A DNA stretch of 64,000 bases from Ascarosepion bandense (GCA_037127315.1 JBBBDQ010000750.1:4251501-4315500); one strand, 5' to 3'; positions 45,950 through 57,459 are shown, counted from the first letter of the stretch. Notes: a model not told the origin generated them from the letters alone. A program made the numbers and translations.

Positions 45950-46299
45950 TACATAGTGGATGAGATTTTGCTTTTCATATAGTAACAAAAGGGAAGAATC
46001 TTAGGTTACATAGCAGGCAGGCCTACTGCAAAGGAGCCACCATTGTCAGCGGTGAACAAAAATGAAAGTATGGTATCCAATATTTTACAGTTTGTGGTTT
46101 TTCTCACCAAATAATGGGTAGCTTTGTGCAAAAAAAATAATGAAGACCACTTGATTACGGTAGGTCTAATAGTTTTGCTCGGAAGTTGGGGTCATGTTAT
46201 ACATGAAATATATGAAAAAATCAGGTTTTTGACCCCCCAAAATTCAGGGTTTGCAATATACATGTAGTTGGCTTATACACAGTTATATATAGTATATAG

Positions 46300-46545
46300 G
46301 ATAAATAATTGTTGACTCTAGATGTGAAGAGGTTAAGATTGTGGTGGTTAGGGAAATGCCCTCTCAGGAGTCAGTTCCACAATGTAACAGTTTTGGGGGA
46401 GAAGCCGTATGAGTGGACCTTACCAAACGAAGACAACATGAATAGGGATGATTTTCCATTGTGAACATCTCATGGTGGGTCCTATCTATTATGTTTTAAT
46501 TTAGTGGGATTAAAGAATATGGCTTCTTAGAGCATGTTGGACTTT
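46300..46545 (-). mobile_element. CR1-like LINE 3'-terminal coding fragment
   Basis: It resembles 9190-9390 in the same (minus) direction: 'ggaagttggttccaca' versus 'aggagtcagttccaca', and 'catggtgggtcctatc' in both. It corresponds to the block around 'WNQLPRE' of the LINE C-terminus. Confidence 0.65.
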
Positions 46546-46555
46546 TTTGGATACA

Positions 46556-47010
46556 TGTATATACTGTGCAGATAGCCATGGGCTAACCCATTTTATAATT
46601 CATCAATAGAAGGCTTAACCAATCAGGAAGCTCAAAATATTCAATGCGATGTGTATAAAAGGCAGCCATATTGTTCTGAGTATTGGAGATCTAGTCCGGT
46701 TCAGGAGTGTGTCTGATTCGGGAATGTTAATCTTTGACGTTTCATTGAACAGATTACGTGTGGCGAGGATACTCTATATCCATAAACTATGACGGACATG
46801 GTCAACAGATGCCAAGAGGATACTCTATATTCATGAACATTACCAACATTACCAACAGATCATTTATCATAGTAATTGCAGTAAAGTTGTGAGAGGGTAG
46901 CAACATTTTGTTGGTGTGTTAATGGTTACTGGGTGGGAAATCTAATACGGAAAAAGGACACTTTTTATAAATAAAAACTTATGCAACAGCTCATCTTTGT
47001 TGTTATTACA
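46556..47010 (+). mobile_element. candidate solo LTR
   Basis: The block opens 'tgtatatactgtgcagatag', has a TATA-box-like 'gtgtataaaaggcag' at about 46648 and 'ttataaataaaaacttatgc' (poly(A) signal) near 46965. It ends 'ttgttgttattaca'. TG...CA ends and promoter/polyadenylation order fit an LTR. It also contains a short internal repeat 'gaggatactctatat' (46757, 46814). No matching second LTR or 5-bp target duplication was found. Confidence 0.45.
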
Positions 47011-47173
47011 ATATTTTGGTTGTTGTAACTTATGATCTTCTTCAGGTGGCTGTCTGTCTGTATAACCTTTAGGGAATTTGAAACTGAACCTTTTTCATTC
47101 TGTTCTTCATGTCATCTTGTTTCTACAGAGTCTAACCTTGTACTACCTGACCCAGGGATTAAACTCTTAATTA

Positions 47174-48401
47174 CTATGTTACTAAATTCATGGACTCCTG
47201 CTTTAATCTGCTTGTGGCATATATAACTCGCAGTTTCAAAACTGTTCTTCTTTCTTGCCTGTTGCATTCACCATTGCTGATGTTTTTTTTTTTCTTACAT
47301 TTTTCTTTCTTTATTAATAGCCCCCAAATGGTATTTATTGCTATGCTAGGCCTACTGAGTAGATCGTCATAACCTAGCATATATGCTGATTCCTTCAGAC
47401 ATCTGATTCTTTGGTGTTTTTTATTTAGTATTTTTACTTAATATCACAATAGTGACCACCCTTTTCTCTCTATACATTCAATTTTCTAACTTTTAATTTC
47501 AGTTTTTCAGTGTTTGTTCAGTCTTACTTTTAGGGGAAATTAATTTTACTGTTGTATTCTTTGTCTCAGTCTCTGTAAGTTTGAGCTGATTCTAAATATT
47601 GTTCTGATGTTGTATGAACAACAGATCTTTTAGACAAGCCCTTAACATAAAGGACATGGTCTGTGGCAGTGTTTCAATCCTGTTGTGTCAGCAGAGGCAG
47701 GAACAAAAGAAAATAATGTTTAAGGTTTCAAGTTCTAGGTTCGGGATTGTCCCATGCGAATATTTTTTACCAAAGCTCATATCGCAATTTTGACACTAAT
47801 GATTTTCTCTGGCACTGTATTACTGGTTCTCAAATTGTATCAATTGGTTGGCTTAGGAGATTTTCGTAGCCTAGGCATATGCCCTGATTTTCCAGTGGCG
47901 TTTCCAGTGGCGTTCTCTATCCATTATTTCAACTTCATCCCATAGGGGGTGGTGATTCCCTTTCTCCCTCCATATGTGGTCAGCTACACCTGAATTTTCT
48001 ATCTCCCCTCATGTTATGGCCTTGCAATTTTCTTGTAGCCTTACCTTAAGGGGGCAGTCTGTTTCTCCTTTATATTTCTCTCCACAACTACATGGAATGA
48101 TATACACACAATCCTTAGTTATGTCCTCCTGTATTGAGGGTCTTACTTGGGAGAGGTACCTGCAAAGTGTAGAACCACTTCTGAAGATCATCCTGATGTT
48201 ATATGGACCATAGATCCTTTCTTTTTTCTCTGATAACCTCTTCATATAAGGTAGACAGAGCGAGGCTGTTTTCTGAGAGTTGTTATCCTCATGCATCCTC
48301 CTTTCCATGTTGTTGTCATGTATCCTGTAATAAAGGGTTTGGTTCAAAATTCCTAGCACTTGAAGAAAGTTGGAATGTACAATGGCCAAAATGTCATACA
48401 A
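47174..48401 (-). mobile_element. Penelope-like element 3' part with GIY-YIG remnant
   Basis: Minus strand, right to left: 'MKRLSEKKERIYGPYNIRMI' plus 'FRSGSTLCRYLSQVRP' (RT tail), 'DCVYIIPCSCGEKYKGETDC' and 'PLKVRLQE' (GIY-YIG-type nuclease with its preceding Cys pair). Then come 'VWREKGNHHPLWDEVEIMDR' in shifted frames near 47950-47990 and, beyond an interruption, 'LGYDDLLSRPSIAINTIWG' (47174-47390). It is a different lineage from 4541-5720. Frameshifts present. Confidence 0.75.
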
Positions 48402-48420
48402 ATTGCTACAAAGATGAGGT
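48326..48420 (+). repeat. repeat end shared with 26740-26840
   Basis: 'taataaagggtttggttcaa' and 'aaattcc' followed by a GAAG/GTAC block and 'acaaagatgagg' match 26745-26835. It lies at the 5' side of the Penelope-like fragment (minus orientation) and overlaps its first codons. Confidence 0.5.
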
Positions 48421-48613
48421 CAGTAGTCCGGATAATGTAGCTAGTGTTCACTTTTTCTGCTTAAAAGAATTGAAAATAAGCATTTTGGGTAGTTTTAAAG
48501 GGCTGAAGTGGGTTAATTGTTTTTCTATTTCAATGGGAAAAATTGCAATATGAGCTTGGTCTGGGAACAAATTAAGCTGTATAACTAAAAAATATCTATA
48601 AAAAGATGAGTAA

Positions 48614-48661
<48 letters not shown>

Positions 48662-49062
48662 TTACACAATGTTAGGAAAATCTTAGAAATGTCTTTGAAG
48701 TTTATGTAATGGGGAAAAATGAGTTCATATAAACTAAAGGAAATAAACAGGTCAATATTTAAACACTTTTTCTTCTCTTCTTGGTCAACACTGAGAAGAT
48801 TTACTTGATAAGGATAAAAAAAAAAAACAAAAGGGATATATTATGAGAATTCAAAACAAAAAAGATTGTGATTAGACTCAAGACAACCTCTAATATCTCA
48901 ATCTAAATAAACTCTACTGATAAAATCCTTCTTGGTGTTTAGTGGGATTCAAAATCTTTTTCAAATGCTACATCTAAAAGATTTGAATGATAATGTTATA
49001 TATGCTGCTTCTTTTATCTTCATGTCCTGAAAATCATCTTTGTTTTTTTTTTTCAATTGCAG
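48402..49062. other. intron with a long CA microsatellite
   Basis: (CA)n at 48615-48659. The rest shows no family features and ends at the acceptor 'tttcaattgcag'. Confidence 0.8.
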
Positions 49063-49149
49063 TAGTTCTTCATCCCGGCAGAAAGTCACAGTTTATGCTA
49101 CAAAAGAAGATATTTCCCGAATTCGTCTCTCTCGAAACAAAATGGAAAG
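49063..49149 (+). CDS. RTF1: RTF1 exon, start of Plus3 domain, phase 2 to 2
   Basis: It encodes 'DSSSSRQKVTVYATKEDISR' and 'IRLSRNKMER'. The second half is the first helix of the Plus3 domain (vertebrate equivalent ..L..VRLSRHKLERWCH). The acceptor is 'aattgcag', the donor 'gtagga'. The last codon (AG) is completed by the G of the exon at 58484. A 9.3-kb intron follows. Confidence 0.95.
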
Positions 49150-50186
49150 GTAGGAGATATCTTCTTTCTTTTCACTTATATTTTCTTTTTTTTCTCCCTA
49201 CAATAACTTAGATATGTTATCATATTGTAATTCAAATAATTACTGTTTATCTTTTATACTAAATAAATGCACATTATTTCTTATTTTTATAGTTATGTTA
49301 TCTTGTCTCATGGGCTTCTGATTGATCTTCTTATTGTTAGATGCGAAGTTTGTTGATTGAACATTTGTCTCATGTAAGGTTTTAATATTAATCTCTTCTA
49401 TTTTATTTATTCCTAAAAGAATCGAATTAAAAGACAAAGTAAACAGATGTTTGTTTTTCTTTCTGAGATTTAAGGAAACAACTTTATTATCTTTGTTGGG
49501 GAAACTCATCTCTTCTTCCTCTATCCAGACTCTCTAGCTTTGGATGATAACCACTCCAGAAGAACAAATCTGATTTCAAATCATGTCCCAAGCCAAGGTA
49601 AAGGACAAGGGTTGGGCAAAGAGCTAGCAACTCCATTAAAAAAAAAAACAAAAGAAAAACAACAACAACAAACTTGATTACTACTGCACACCTAGCAACA
49701 TCATCCATGATTTGTGGTTGTGGATCTATCCTCCACTAAGTGTTTGTAAGGAATAAGACAAAACAAATCAAATAATGCTACTGTGTACCATCAACTGTAT
49801 AACTAATTTCTGGAACTTTGCAAAATATTGTCAAGTCTAGCAGTATCCTTCTCACTTTTGTAAGTTGTATTGTCAATATCCTTAACATGATATGGTATTC
49901 CATGAACCTCAATGAATTGTGTGATGATGACCATCTTGAATATGCACTGGTTTTAAGACATTTTCACCCAGATATCAATATCTTACCTCAGGTTTTAATG
50001 AAGACATTGCAATAATGTCTTTCAGTCAAACCTTGTATCTAAGGGTATCATTGGAAGTTGCAGATGTGGGTGTGACATCATCTTTCAGTATTATGCTGTA
50101 CCTGTAGACTGCCTCAGGTATAGAACTCTGCTTCCTTGTAACAATTCTTTTGATACTCTTAATGATACCTTCCAACATTTTTGCAA
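49150..50186. other. intron, unassigned
   Basis: 49490-49710 (minus) has an open frame containing 'LVLYLGLGHDLKSDLFFWSG', not recognised. 49800-50170 looks like eroded retroelement coding sequence but shows no diagnostic motif. The mariner at 50187 may be inserted into it, since the text on both sides (50100-50180 and 51315-51400) seems to continue one reading. Confidence 0.35.
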
Positions 50187-51310
50187 GGTTGAGTCAAAAG
50201 TATATTTTTTTTTTTGTGTATTTCGAGTTTTAATTAATAGTTTAAACAAATTTTGTATGAAAAGCATTTATTCATCAAGATATATTCCATTACATTTGGT
50301 TTAGAGTAAAAAAAAAACTCCTTGCACTCGTTTTCAACCTTGTTCACATACCACTGTCTGTGCAAGAAATGACCCATGACTCGAAAAAGGTGGTAATTTG
50401 ATGGTGCAAGATTTAGATTGTAGGCAGGTTGAGACAGCACTTTCAGCCCCTTAAGTTTGCACTTGGTCATATTGGAAGTGTATACTCAGACATTGTTATA
50501 CTGTGTGTATCTTTGATTGACTGTGGCCAGGTAGTGGGCTCTCAAAGCATCATATCCTTGCTACAGTTGTTGAGCATAAAGATCAATATTCACAGCATGA
50601 TCATCTTGGATAAGGTCAAAGTGCAACACCACCTTGAAATTCTGTCAAACACATCACATGATTTTGACCACAGGTTTTGTAGCTTGGTCAGAATAGATCC
50701 ATTTTTCATCCCCAGTTATAATTAGACATTAAAAACAGGCATCTTAAGGAACTGCTTGCAGTTGTTCACCTGTTGTTGAGCCTGGTCCCTGGTCAGATCT
50801 TCTTGACAGCATCTATTCACATGGCTGAGGTTATGGAGGTGTTGATTGATGGTGCTTTGGGAAAGACCAAAGTCTGCAGAAAATGTACGAGTGCTTGGCT
50901 ATTTTTCAAGCAAAGCCTCATTTTCCACAACAAAAGGTTTCCCTGACCTTAGTTTGTCTTCAAGGCTGTTGTCATCTTATTTGAAATGTCTAAACCAGTT
51001 TTGTACCACACATTCATTGATGTTTGTTGACAGTTTCTGCACCTTTCACATCATTAATTTCTTTTGCTGCTGTTCTTGCACTGTGTCCTTTTTTTTTTTT
51101 TTTTCAGTTAGTATAAAATAGCTGTAATTGCAAATTTTCCACCACTTATTCAAACTGTAAAATAAAGAATAAGCAATGTTTATGTTACATATGAAAATAG
51201 AATAAACAATTCAGGAACGATTGGATGACAAGTTGTATCAAATTAATAATTTAGTATGGAGATACAAAAATCATCAGTGAAAATCCAAAAGAAAATCTTT
51301 TGACTCAACC
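50187..51310 (-). mobile_element. mariner DNA transposon, dead
   Basis: The left end 'aggttgagtcaaaag' (50186) and the right end, in reverse complement 'aggttgagtcaaaag' (51297-51311), are identical over 15 bases, with TA at 51311-51312. The minus strand encodes a transposase C-terminus 'LSQPAYNLNLAPSNYHLFRV' and 'MGHFLHRQWYVNKVENECKE'. The last catalytic Asp of the family's APSDYHLF motif reads Asn (SNY). The upstream transposase is broken. Confidence 0.85.
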
Positions 51311-51798
51311 TAGCATTTCCTGACAGAGCATGTGTACACTGAAAACTTATAAAAATCCATTCCAAGTTATCAGAAACCTTATCCATGAGCAGTTCAATTG
51401 GTAGCTTCTTTCAAAAGATATAGATATGAGTTGGTGTATAACAGTCCTGCTGAAAATAAAGATAGCCAAATTAACAAACATGTAGGTCTGTAGTTAGCAA
51501 GTAATGCTTGCCAGTATAATACCCAATATCTTTTTCTATCCTGTACCTGGTATTACTTTTGGATCTTCCATTCTTTTAATGCAGAACAGTGTTGAATCTC
51601 TTAATTGACAAGCTCTGTATTGCTTGACCACTGACTGAATGGCCACTCTTGATCTGTAAGAGAAAACTTACTTAACAAAATACAATGTTATTTTCACTCA
51701 TGGATTCCCACTATGCTGATGAATTCCAAATTGACTAGATCAGCTCTCTTACAACAGCAGCACATTACAGGCTCACTTTCTTTATTCCCTACTATCTG
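51311..51798. other. intron, unassigned
   Basis: No named family; see the 49150-50186 entry for possible continuity. Confidence 0.35.
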
Positions 51799-51914
51799 GC
51801 TTTGGGCCTTATGTTGAAACATCTATTCCTGTTCAATCGCAGAAATTAAGCAATGTTGAAGTTGGTCACTACCTTGATGGATGACTGCTTATGAATATCA
51901 GGTACTGTAAGCTT
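51799..51914 (+). repeat. 5S rRNA-derived sequence, full length
   Basis: It follows 5S rRNA across its full length (about 116 nt): a 5' start 'gctttgggccttatgttgaa', then 'aatcgcagaaattaagcaat' (A-box region), 'gttggtcactaccttgatgg' with 'atgact' (intermediate element and C-box region), and 'atatcaggtactgtaagctt' (3' stem). Many substitutions (mostly transitions) rule out a working gene. The 3' end is followed at once by a SINE head. Confidence 0.7.
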
Positions 51915-52060
51915 GGATGTTCAGGTATTGCAATGAATAATAGCCTGGAATTGTTAACCAGAAAATGTTCCAATTTCAGTTGGGTTCATTATATTCATTT
52001 ACATGCAAATACCCTTGGGAAAGGCATGAATCCACCTCTTCCCCTCCCAGCTAAGACTTG
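51915..52060 (+). mobile_element. diverged tRNA-derived SINE fragment fused to the 5S-like unit
   Basis: From 'ggatgttcaggtattgcaat' (head) through 'cagttgggttcattatattc' and 'caaatacccttgggaaaggc' to 'tgaatccacctcttcccctc'. The second half of the SINE is missing. More diverged than the other copies. Confidence 0.7.
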
Positions 52061-52449
52061 TATCAGTAAATCATTATCTCCAAAAAATATTCTTACAATC
52101 TATGAAATATTTTCTGGCTTTCAATAACCTGCAAAGGGTTGATAAGCTATAAAATTTGAATGAATGAATGACTCACTACTATCTCTGTGGCACCCAAGTT
52201 AATTTATCTGTTAAATTCTGTTTGGACTTCACAAGTGAGATGTCAACAGAAATATCAATAAGATTGTATTCCTTCTATTAGTGCTCTACATTGTCATATT
52301 AGTTTCTCACTCGCGTATTTAATCTTCAACTTCACATCACTGGTCAGTGTGAGATAATTGAGTGATATTCTTAGATGGAATCAATACTTAGCTGTAACAT
52401 CTCTGCCTGCTAAGTTAGAAGAGCCAGGGTGATGCCTTTCAGTTAAGTT

Positions 52450-54900
52450 CCCTCTCCCCCTGTCATTCACTAGAGGTAGCCAGAACAAATCCTCAATCAT
52501 GGATCCACTTGCTACCATTTAGTCTAATTATGAAGGAGCTGTTGTCTTCTTTGGTCATTTCTTTTTCCATTTACATACCAGTCTACTTGAGCCGAGTCAT
52601 TTTGTCACATTCTGGTGATGGTTTCTAAGAGGATTATTGTTTACTTCATCATCCCAGCACTTTGTAATTGTGGTAAGTCTGTTTTATGACCCTGGTCACT
52701 ATGTAGAGCCACCTACATACTGGAAAATGCCTCACAAGTTTCACGAAAATGAAAAGAAAAAATATCTTCCTGTGATGATATCAGGAATTTCCATCATTTA
52801 ACTTCTTTGTTTCCAATATAATTTGTCATTCTTTCACAGACCCAGCAGCACTCAAGCGCCATGTTCCAATTGCTCTTATTAATCCAAAATTTGAAAAATG
52901 TCTCTTGACGCTTGCAGCAGGCAGGATATTTTCATTAATGAATATATTGTCAATATTCACGAATGTTGCAATTTAATTGACTCATCTTGCAACAACACAG
53001 TACTTGGCACAGACTACATGATCCGTGGTGCAACAATGAGACCTTGATCTTAACCTTGTAAGGCAATACCTTCTCCCTTTTAAACATAACTGTTTGAAAT
53101 GACCGCAATGACACATGAACATGCACTTGCAGGTATGCTTTCCTGAGGTCGATGAAGGATATAATTTTACCTTGCTGTTGCCATTACCTCAACTTGTTTG
53201 CACAGACGTCTGTATTGGTCATCAACATGTCAACTTATCCATTCAACTCTCCGTAGTCCATTACAAGGAACACTTTTGCCTGGTTCTCCTGCATGCCAGT
53301 CAGCAGATGAATCGAGCCCTTTGGAGTTCAAAATTTCTTCTTATAGCAAGGTAACAACCAGCCCTTGTCAATCCGCACATGAATCTTGTTCATATTCTTC
53401 CCTAACTTGTGTGAACATGGGATACTCCAAGACCTTATTTTCTAGCTTGTTAGTCCCTCAATTATCTGACCATTTTTATGCTGCAAACCAGATTTTTCGT
53501 TGTCATCAAAATTTACAGTGAAATTGGGTTTATCAATCCGAATGGCTGCACACAGGTAATTCTTAAGTAAAATGCATTGTACGCAATTGTTTCATCAGGA
53601 TACCATTAAACATCTTAATAGCATGCATTCAGAGAAGGAGATCAAATTTTAATGGTTTTTCATCTACCAAAACTTCAACTGTAGCTGAATTCACATTGCA
53701 CACACCAAAGTTGGTGCTTCTGACTCTACATCACTAATGAGTTTTCTAATTAAGTCAGCTTGTCCACTCCATTGCTGGCAAACATACCAAATATTGAGCT
53801 GGAACATCCAGAATACATCAACACAGTGTTCCATCAATCTGTGTCTCAATTACATGTAGTGTTACATTTGTTTTGTTTCAGGAGGAGACTGGTGCTAATA
53901 TTTTTCCCTCATTCTGTTTCTAAAAATAAATCTGACAAAATGTGACCTCATGCTTGATACATCTTTCCTTGATCCACATCAATGACTGCTTTTTGCCCCT
54001 CCTCAATGAAGTAAGCAATCTCTTGCCATATGTAACATATAAAACTCTGCAGTTTCTTGGCCTACTACTGATTCTGTACCATTTTTGTATACTTGTAATG
54101 TAGCTGCTGCTGTTAGATTGAATTCTTCTTGTTATGTTGTGCGTAACAGAATTATTGAGTAAATAAATACCAACAACGGAAATATAGTAAATGTATATAT
54201 TACCAGGAGAAATAGTATTTACAAAAGAGGCTTGTTAGTAGCATACAGGAACAAGGGTTTAGTAGCATGTATCGTCGTAAGACGTAGAGTCTGATAATAG
54301 TACACTTCCGATTCTCTACCGGAAATACCTGACTGACTTTGAGACTGGTTATTCGTTACTGATCCTCAAGGTCTTCTCACTACTACTTTATGTAGTGATT
54401 GGAATAGTCCATTATAGTAGAACACAGTTGGAGAGTGCCCCAACACTTCTCCTGTTTCTTCCTTCAATATATTGCCCAGGCTTAGTCCAGCCATTGGTCA
54501 CCATTCATAGAATCCCTTTATGAAGAGGCATAAATAAGTTGCTTCACATGTTTTGCTAATGAAAATGCACTGCCAAACAACACTGTCAAATCTGCATGGT
54601 GTTTGACAAAAACACATCCAAAGATTCACCTGGGCATAACCTATGAGCAAAGTATTATGAGGCGGATATGAACAAGCATTATTGATGCATCAAATGCTAC
54701 TTTTATTGCTGCAATGTCTGTCTTTGGATTGGTTAACTGAAGTGGAAATGGCTTCCTCATTTTTCTTCATGTCTCACACATTAGACACCAGTTCAACTTT
54801 TTTTCCCCATTTACTCAACCATTGGCATTTCTGCACGAGCACCATCAATTTTTTCTGTTAGTTGTAAATCAAAAGACATCGTTAAATTGTTGAAATAGTT
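52450..54900 (-). mobile_element. decayed Ty3/Gypsy element (gag to RT), interrupted by a solo LTR
   Basis: Right to left on the minus strand: a gag block 'LCPGESLDVFLSNTMQI' (about 54650-54600); after the LTR interruption, a protease-region block with 'FDLLLGMHAIKMFNGILM' (near 53650); then broken RT with 'NKLENKVLEYPMFTQVREEY', 'KGLDSSADW', a shifted 'LRKAYLQVHVH'-like block at about 53130, 'RYCLTRLG'-like at 53060, and 'EDGARVLG'-like at about 52850. Later 'WDDEVNNNPL' appears near 52640. The order gag, protease and RT is clear but no frame survives for long. No flanking LTRs of its own were found. Confidence 0.65.
54130..54445 (-). mobile_element. solo LTR with 5-bp target duplication
   Basis: It starts 'tgttatgttgtgcgtaacag' and ends 'gagagtgccccaaca' (TG...CA). 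It is flanked by 'cttct' at 54125-54129 and 54446-54450. On the minus strand it reads TGTTGGGGCACTCTCC at its 5' end, and this is the more promoter-like direction. It contains CpG-bearing blocks ('gtatcgtcgtaagacgtaga'). It lies within the gag-protease region of the decayed Gypsy element. Confidence 0.85.
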
Positions 54901-55654
54901 GTGAATGTGGCTCAAAAATAGGAAATTCGAAAATAAGTAAAAAGTTTCAATGAAATGTTAAAGGATAAAAAGATAACCAGAACTTTCACTCAGCAATCAA
55001 GTATGAATGTCTAATGCTGATAAACAATCCGACGACTAGAAGCAGTGAAGAAGCACAAAGCTGACATCTCACAACTGTTTCCCTTCAGTTACATACCAAG
55101 AGTTGTATTTTTGAAGTGCTTCATCACTTTATCTTTTGTTTCTTGACAGGTACTACAGTATTGTAAACACAATTTCCTTAAATTCTATACTGATTGATAA
55201 TTTTTAATTGTTTCATTATGCACAGCTGACATTTGCTAAGTGCCACATTATTTGTTGCCACAGTTGTAATGGTTATTTTTCAAATTAACCTGTTATAATA
55301 TGGGAAGCTTATAAATACTTTGGTGTTAATGGCTTTGACCATGAACGCAGAAGTAAATAGCTGCCAGATTAATGTTCAGTTAGCTGAATAGACACCAAGT
55401 TAATAGAGATAGCTAGCAACTTTAAGATTTTAATATAAGTAAATAATATGATTAGCCGTTTCCTTATAAAGAAATATTTGCTATTCATTGATCAAAGAAT
55501 TTGTATTACTGTCAGTTGAAATTTTAAAAATTTCTCGGGAAAATAGGCTTTTCAAGTTCAGTTATTTTCCTTTTTACTATTGATGGGGATGGGGGTTCAT
55601 TCCAAACCTTTTTGTTTGAACTAGTGTAGAAAGTCAATATCTTCATTGTATCAT
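54901..55654. other. intron, no repeat recognised
   Basis: AT-rich; no motif-bearing frame. Confidence 0.45.
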
Positions 55655-56265
55655 TATTTTCCCTTCTAGTTTAGCAAGAATCAGGATTGGTCATACCAAC
55701 ATCACACATCCATTCTTTCTAAAAGATGAGGATTCACCTAAATGCATCATATGCAAGGAGGCATACACAGTAAAACATTTTATGATACACTGTACCAAAT
55801 TTACTTTTATCTGTAAATACCTTTATAAGGTGAATAGCCTTAAAGAACTTTTCAAAATGTTGTGGTGCAGTGGATATGGGCTTGGAACGAGAAATTGGGA
55901 AGCCGAGTTCGAATTCCAGTTGAATTCCTTGCATATATTTAAGCGCAAATACTCTTGGGAAAGGTATTAATCCATCTCTTCCCTCAAGTTATAAGTTAAG
56001 TAACAGGACAGATTGGGTTCCATAGCCTATAGTGTGGCACTTAAATGACTGAAATGTAAAAACCATTTTTAACTATTTGAGGAAAACCAAATTAGGCACC
56101 AAACTTAAACCCAGGCAAACTATACAAGCAGTTTTCAACTATACTTCCCAAATTATAAAACTTAAAACTTCTTAAAATATTATCAAATAAAAATCCAATT
56201 TTCAGCATTAAATAACCCATTAGTGTTGATATACTGGTAAAACTATCAAACCAAAAAATCTAGTT
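55655..56265 (+). mobile_element. I-clade LINE C-terminus, split by a SINE
   Basis: 'LARIRIGHTNITHPFFLKDE' and 'SPKCIICKEAYTVKHFMIHC' match the order RIGHT.TH...L......C..C....TVEH...C of I-like ORF2 tails (compare 40050-40160). After the SINE (55861-56051) the 3' untranslated part ends with 'cattaaataacccattagtg' and 'gatatactggtaaaac', as at 40340. Confidence 0.75.
55861..56051 (+). mobile_element. short tRNA-derived SINE copy with 6-bp target duplication
   Basis: It starts 'tgtggtgcagtggatatggg', carries 'gagttcgaattccagttgaa' and jumps from 'ccatagcct' straight to 'tggcacttaaatgactg'. About 100 bp of the SINE middle is deleted. 'aaatgt' lies on both sides (55855-55860, 56052-56057). Confidence 0.85.
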
Positions 56266-56439
56266 ATATGTGCTATCCATTTTAGTTGTTGCTGCAGTTG
56301 CAACTTTTCAAGTGATGTTTTTTATTATTTGGTAAATTTCTTTGTAAAATCTGATGCAGTATTGTCTTCTTCAGGACCTAGAGGATTCATTCACATGGGG
56401 CCATTTTATTTTTAATCTAAGAAAGCAGTTGTATCATTT

Positions 56440-56900
56440 GTCTATGCATTGAATATTGCTGCCACAAATAGTCCGGTGCTACTGCTATGTTTAGAGATTC
56501 TTGATAAAATCCAAAGAAGAATCTGCAATGTTATTGGTTTTAACCTGACATTTCGGCCTCAGTTACTAACCCACTGCTGTAATATAGCTTCCTTGTGCCT
56601 GTTCTATAAATACTTTCATGGTAATTGTTCTGATGAACTTTCCTCTGTGTTAGCCGAACTTTGTGAATTTAAGCACAGTACTAGATTGGCAGAAAGGGTT
56701 TTTTCCTTTAATAGTGGAAATGGCTAGATGTAACCGTAAGTTCTATGCACTTCTTGCTCATGGTACTCTCTTCTGGCTTCTTACTTTCCAGTCAACTTTG
56801 ACTTTCAATAATTTAAATACAATGTCAATTGTTCTCTTCTTCTTAATTCCTGTTCTTTTATTGTTCTTGCTGTTTAATAATGTTTTTCCCTTTCTTATTG
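56440..56900 (+). mobile_element. CR1-like LINE C-terminal fragment
   Basis: A 92-codon open frame holds 'LEILDKIQRRICNVIGFNLT', 'PQLLTHCCNIASLCLFYKYF' and 'HGNCSDELSSVLAEL'. These are the conserved RT-tail landmarks (L..IQ.R......L.......H.R.VASL.LFYKY..G.CS.EL). A shifted frame continues to about 56830. It is the same family as 22790-22880. Confidence 0.8.
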
Positions 56901-57377
56901 ACATTCAGTAACATGCTACATCTTCTGAGTTTTTTTCTTTTTTGCTTTGCTTGGGCTAAAATAATTAGGAAAAAAAATTGTTAGACATTTCTGAACAAGT
57001 TGGATGCCATGCATCAGATCAGTATGGCATTCTGGGGCTTATGAAGTTATTTAAAATTGACTTCAGTTCTTTTATATATATATAAATCTCATTATCATTG
57101 CATAGCAATGTTTTATGTCAACACAAGATAAAATCATCTTTGATTGTAGATGTCTTTATGTTAACGTTCCTGAAACCTCTCTGAAGATGTGAGCCCAAAG
57201 CTTAGAGCCAGCATAATAAAAAAAATATCCAAATGTTGGACAATTTTTGTCTTTATTTTCACCTGAAATTAAAGCCAAAATACGATGTTTAGAACAGCTC
57301 ATGATTAAACATACTAGACATACATTATCTGTTACATTTAACAGTATATGTTTAGAGAATTATCTGCTGCCTCAATG

Positions 57378-57379
<2 letters not shown>

Positions 57380-57459
<80 letters not shown>

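Larger units (their letters stand above)
42486..46290. mobile_element. possible DNA-transposon shell bounded by inverted ends
   Basis: The left end 'ccatatatactcaagcataa' and the reverse complement of the right end (46240-46290: 'tatatataactgtgtataag') share an AT-rich start, then a CTC/CTG-like and A(T)AA block. Both are followed by a GC-poor stretch with 'gg.gg' or 'cccc' patches (42535, 46230). This suggests terminal inverted repeats of an old DNA transposon now holding a LINE (43390-44640) and a mariner (44701-45949). Similarity is imperfect and no transposase is seen. Confidence 0.3.
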
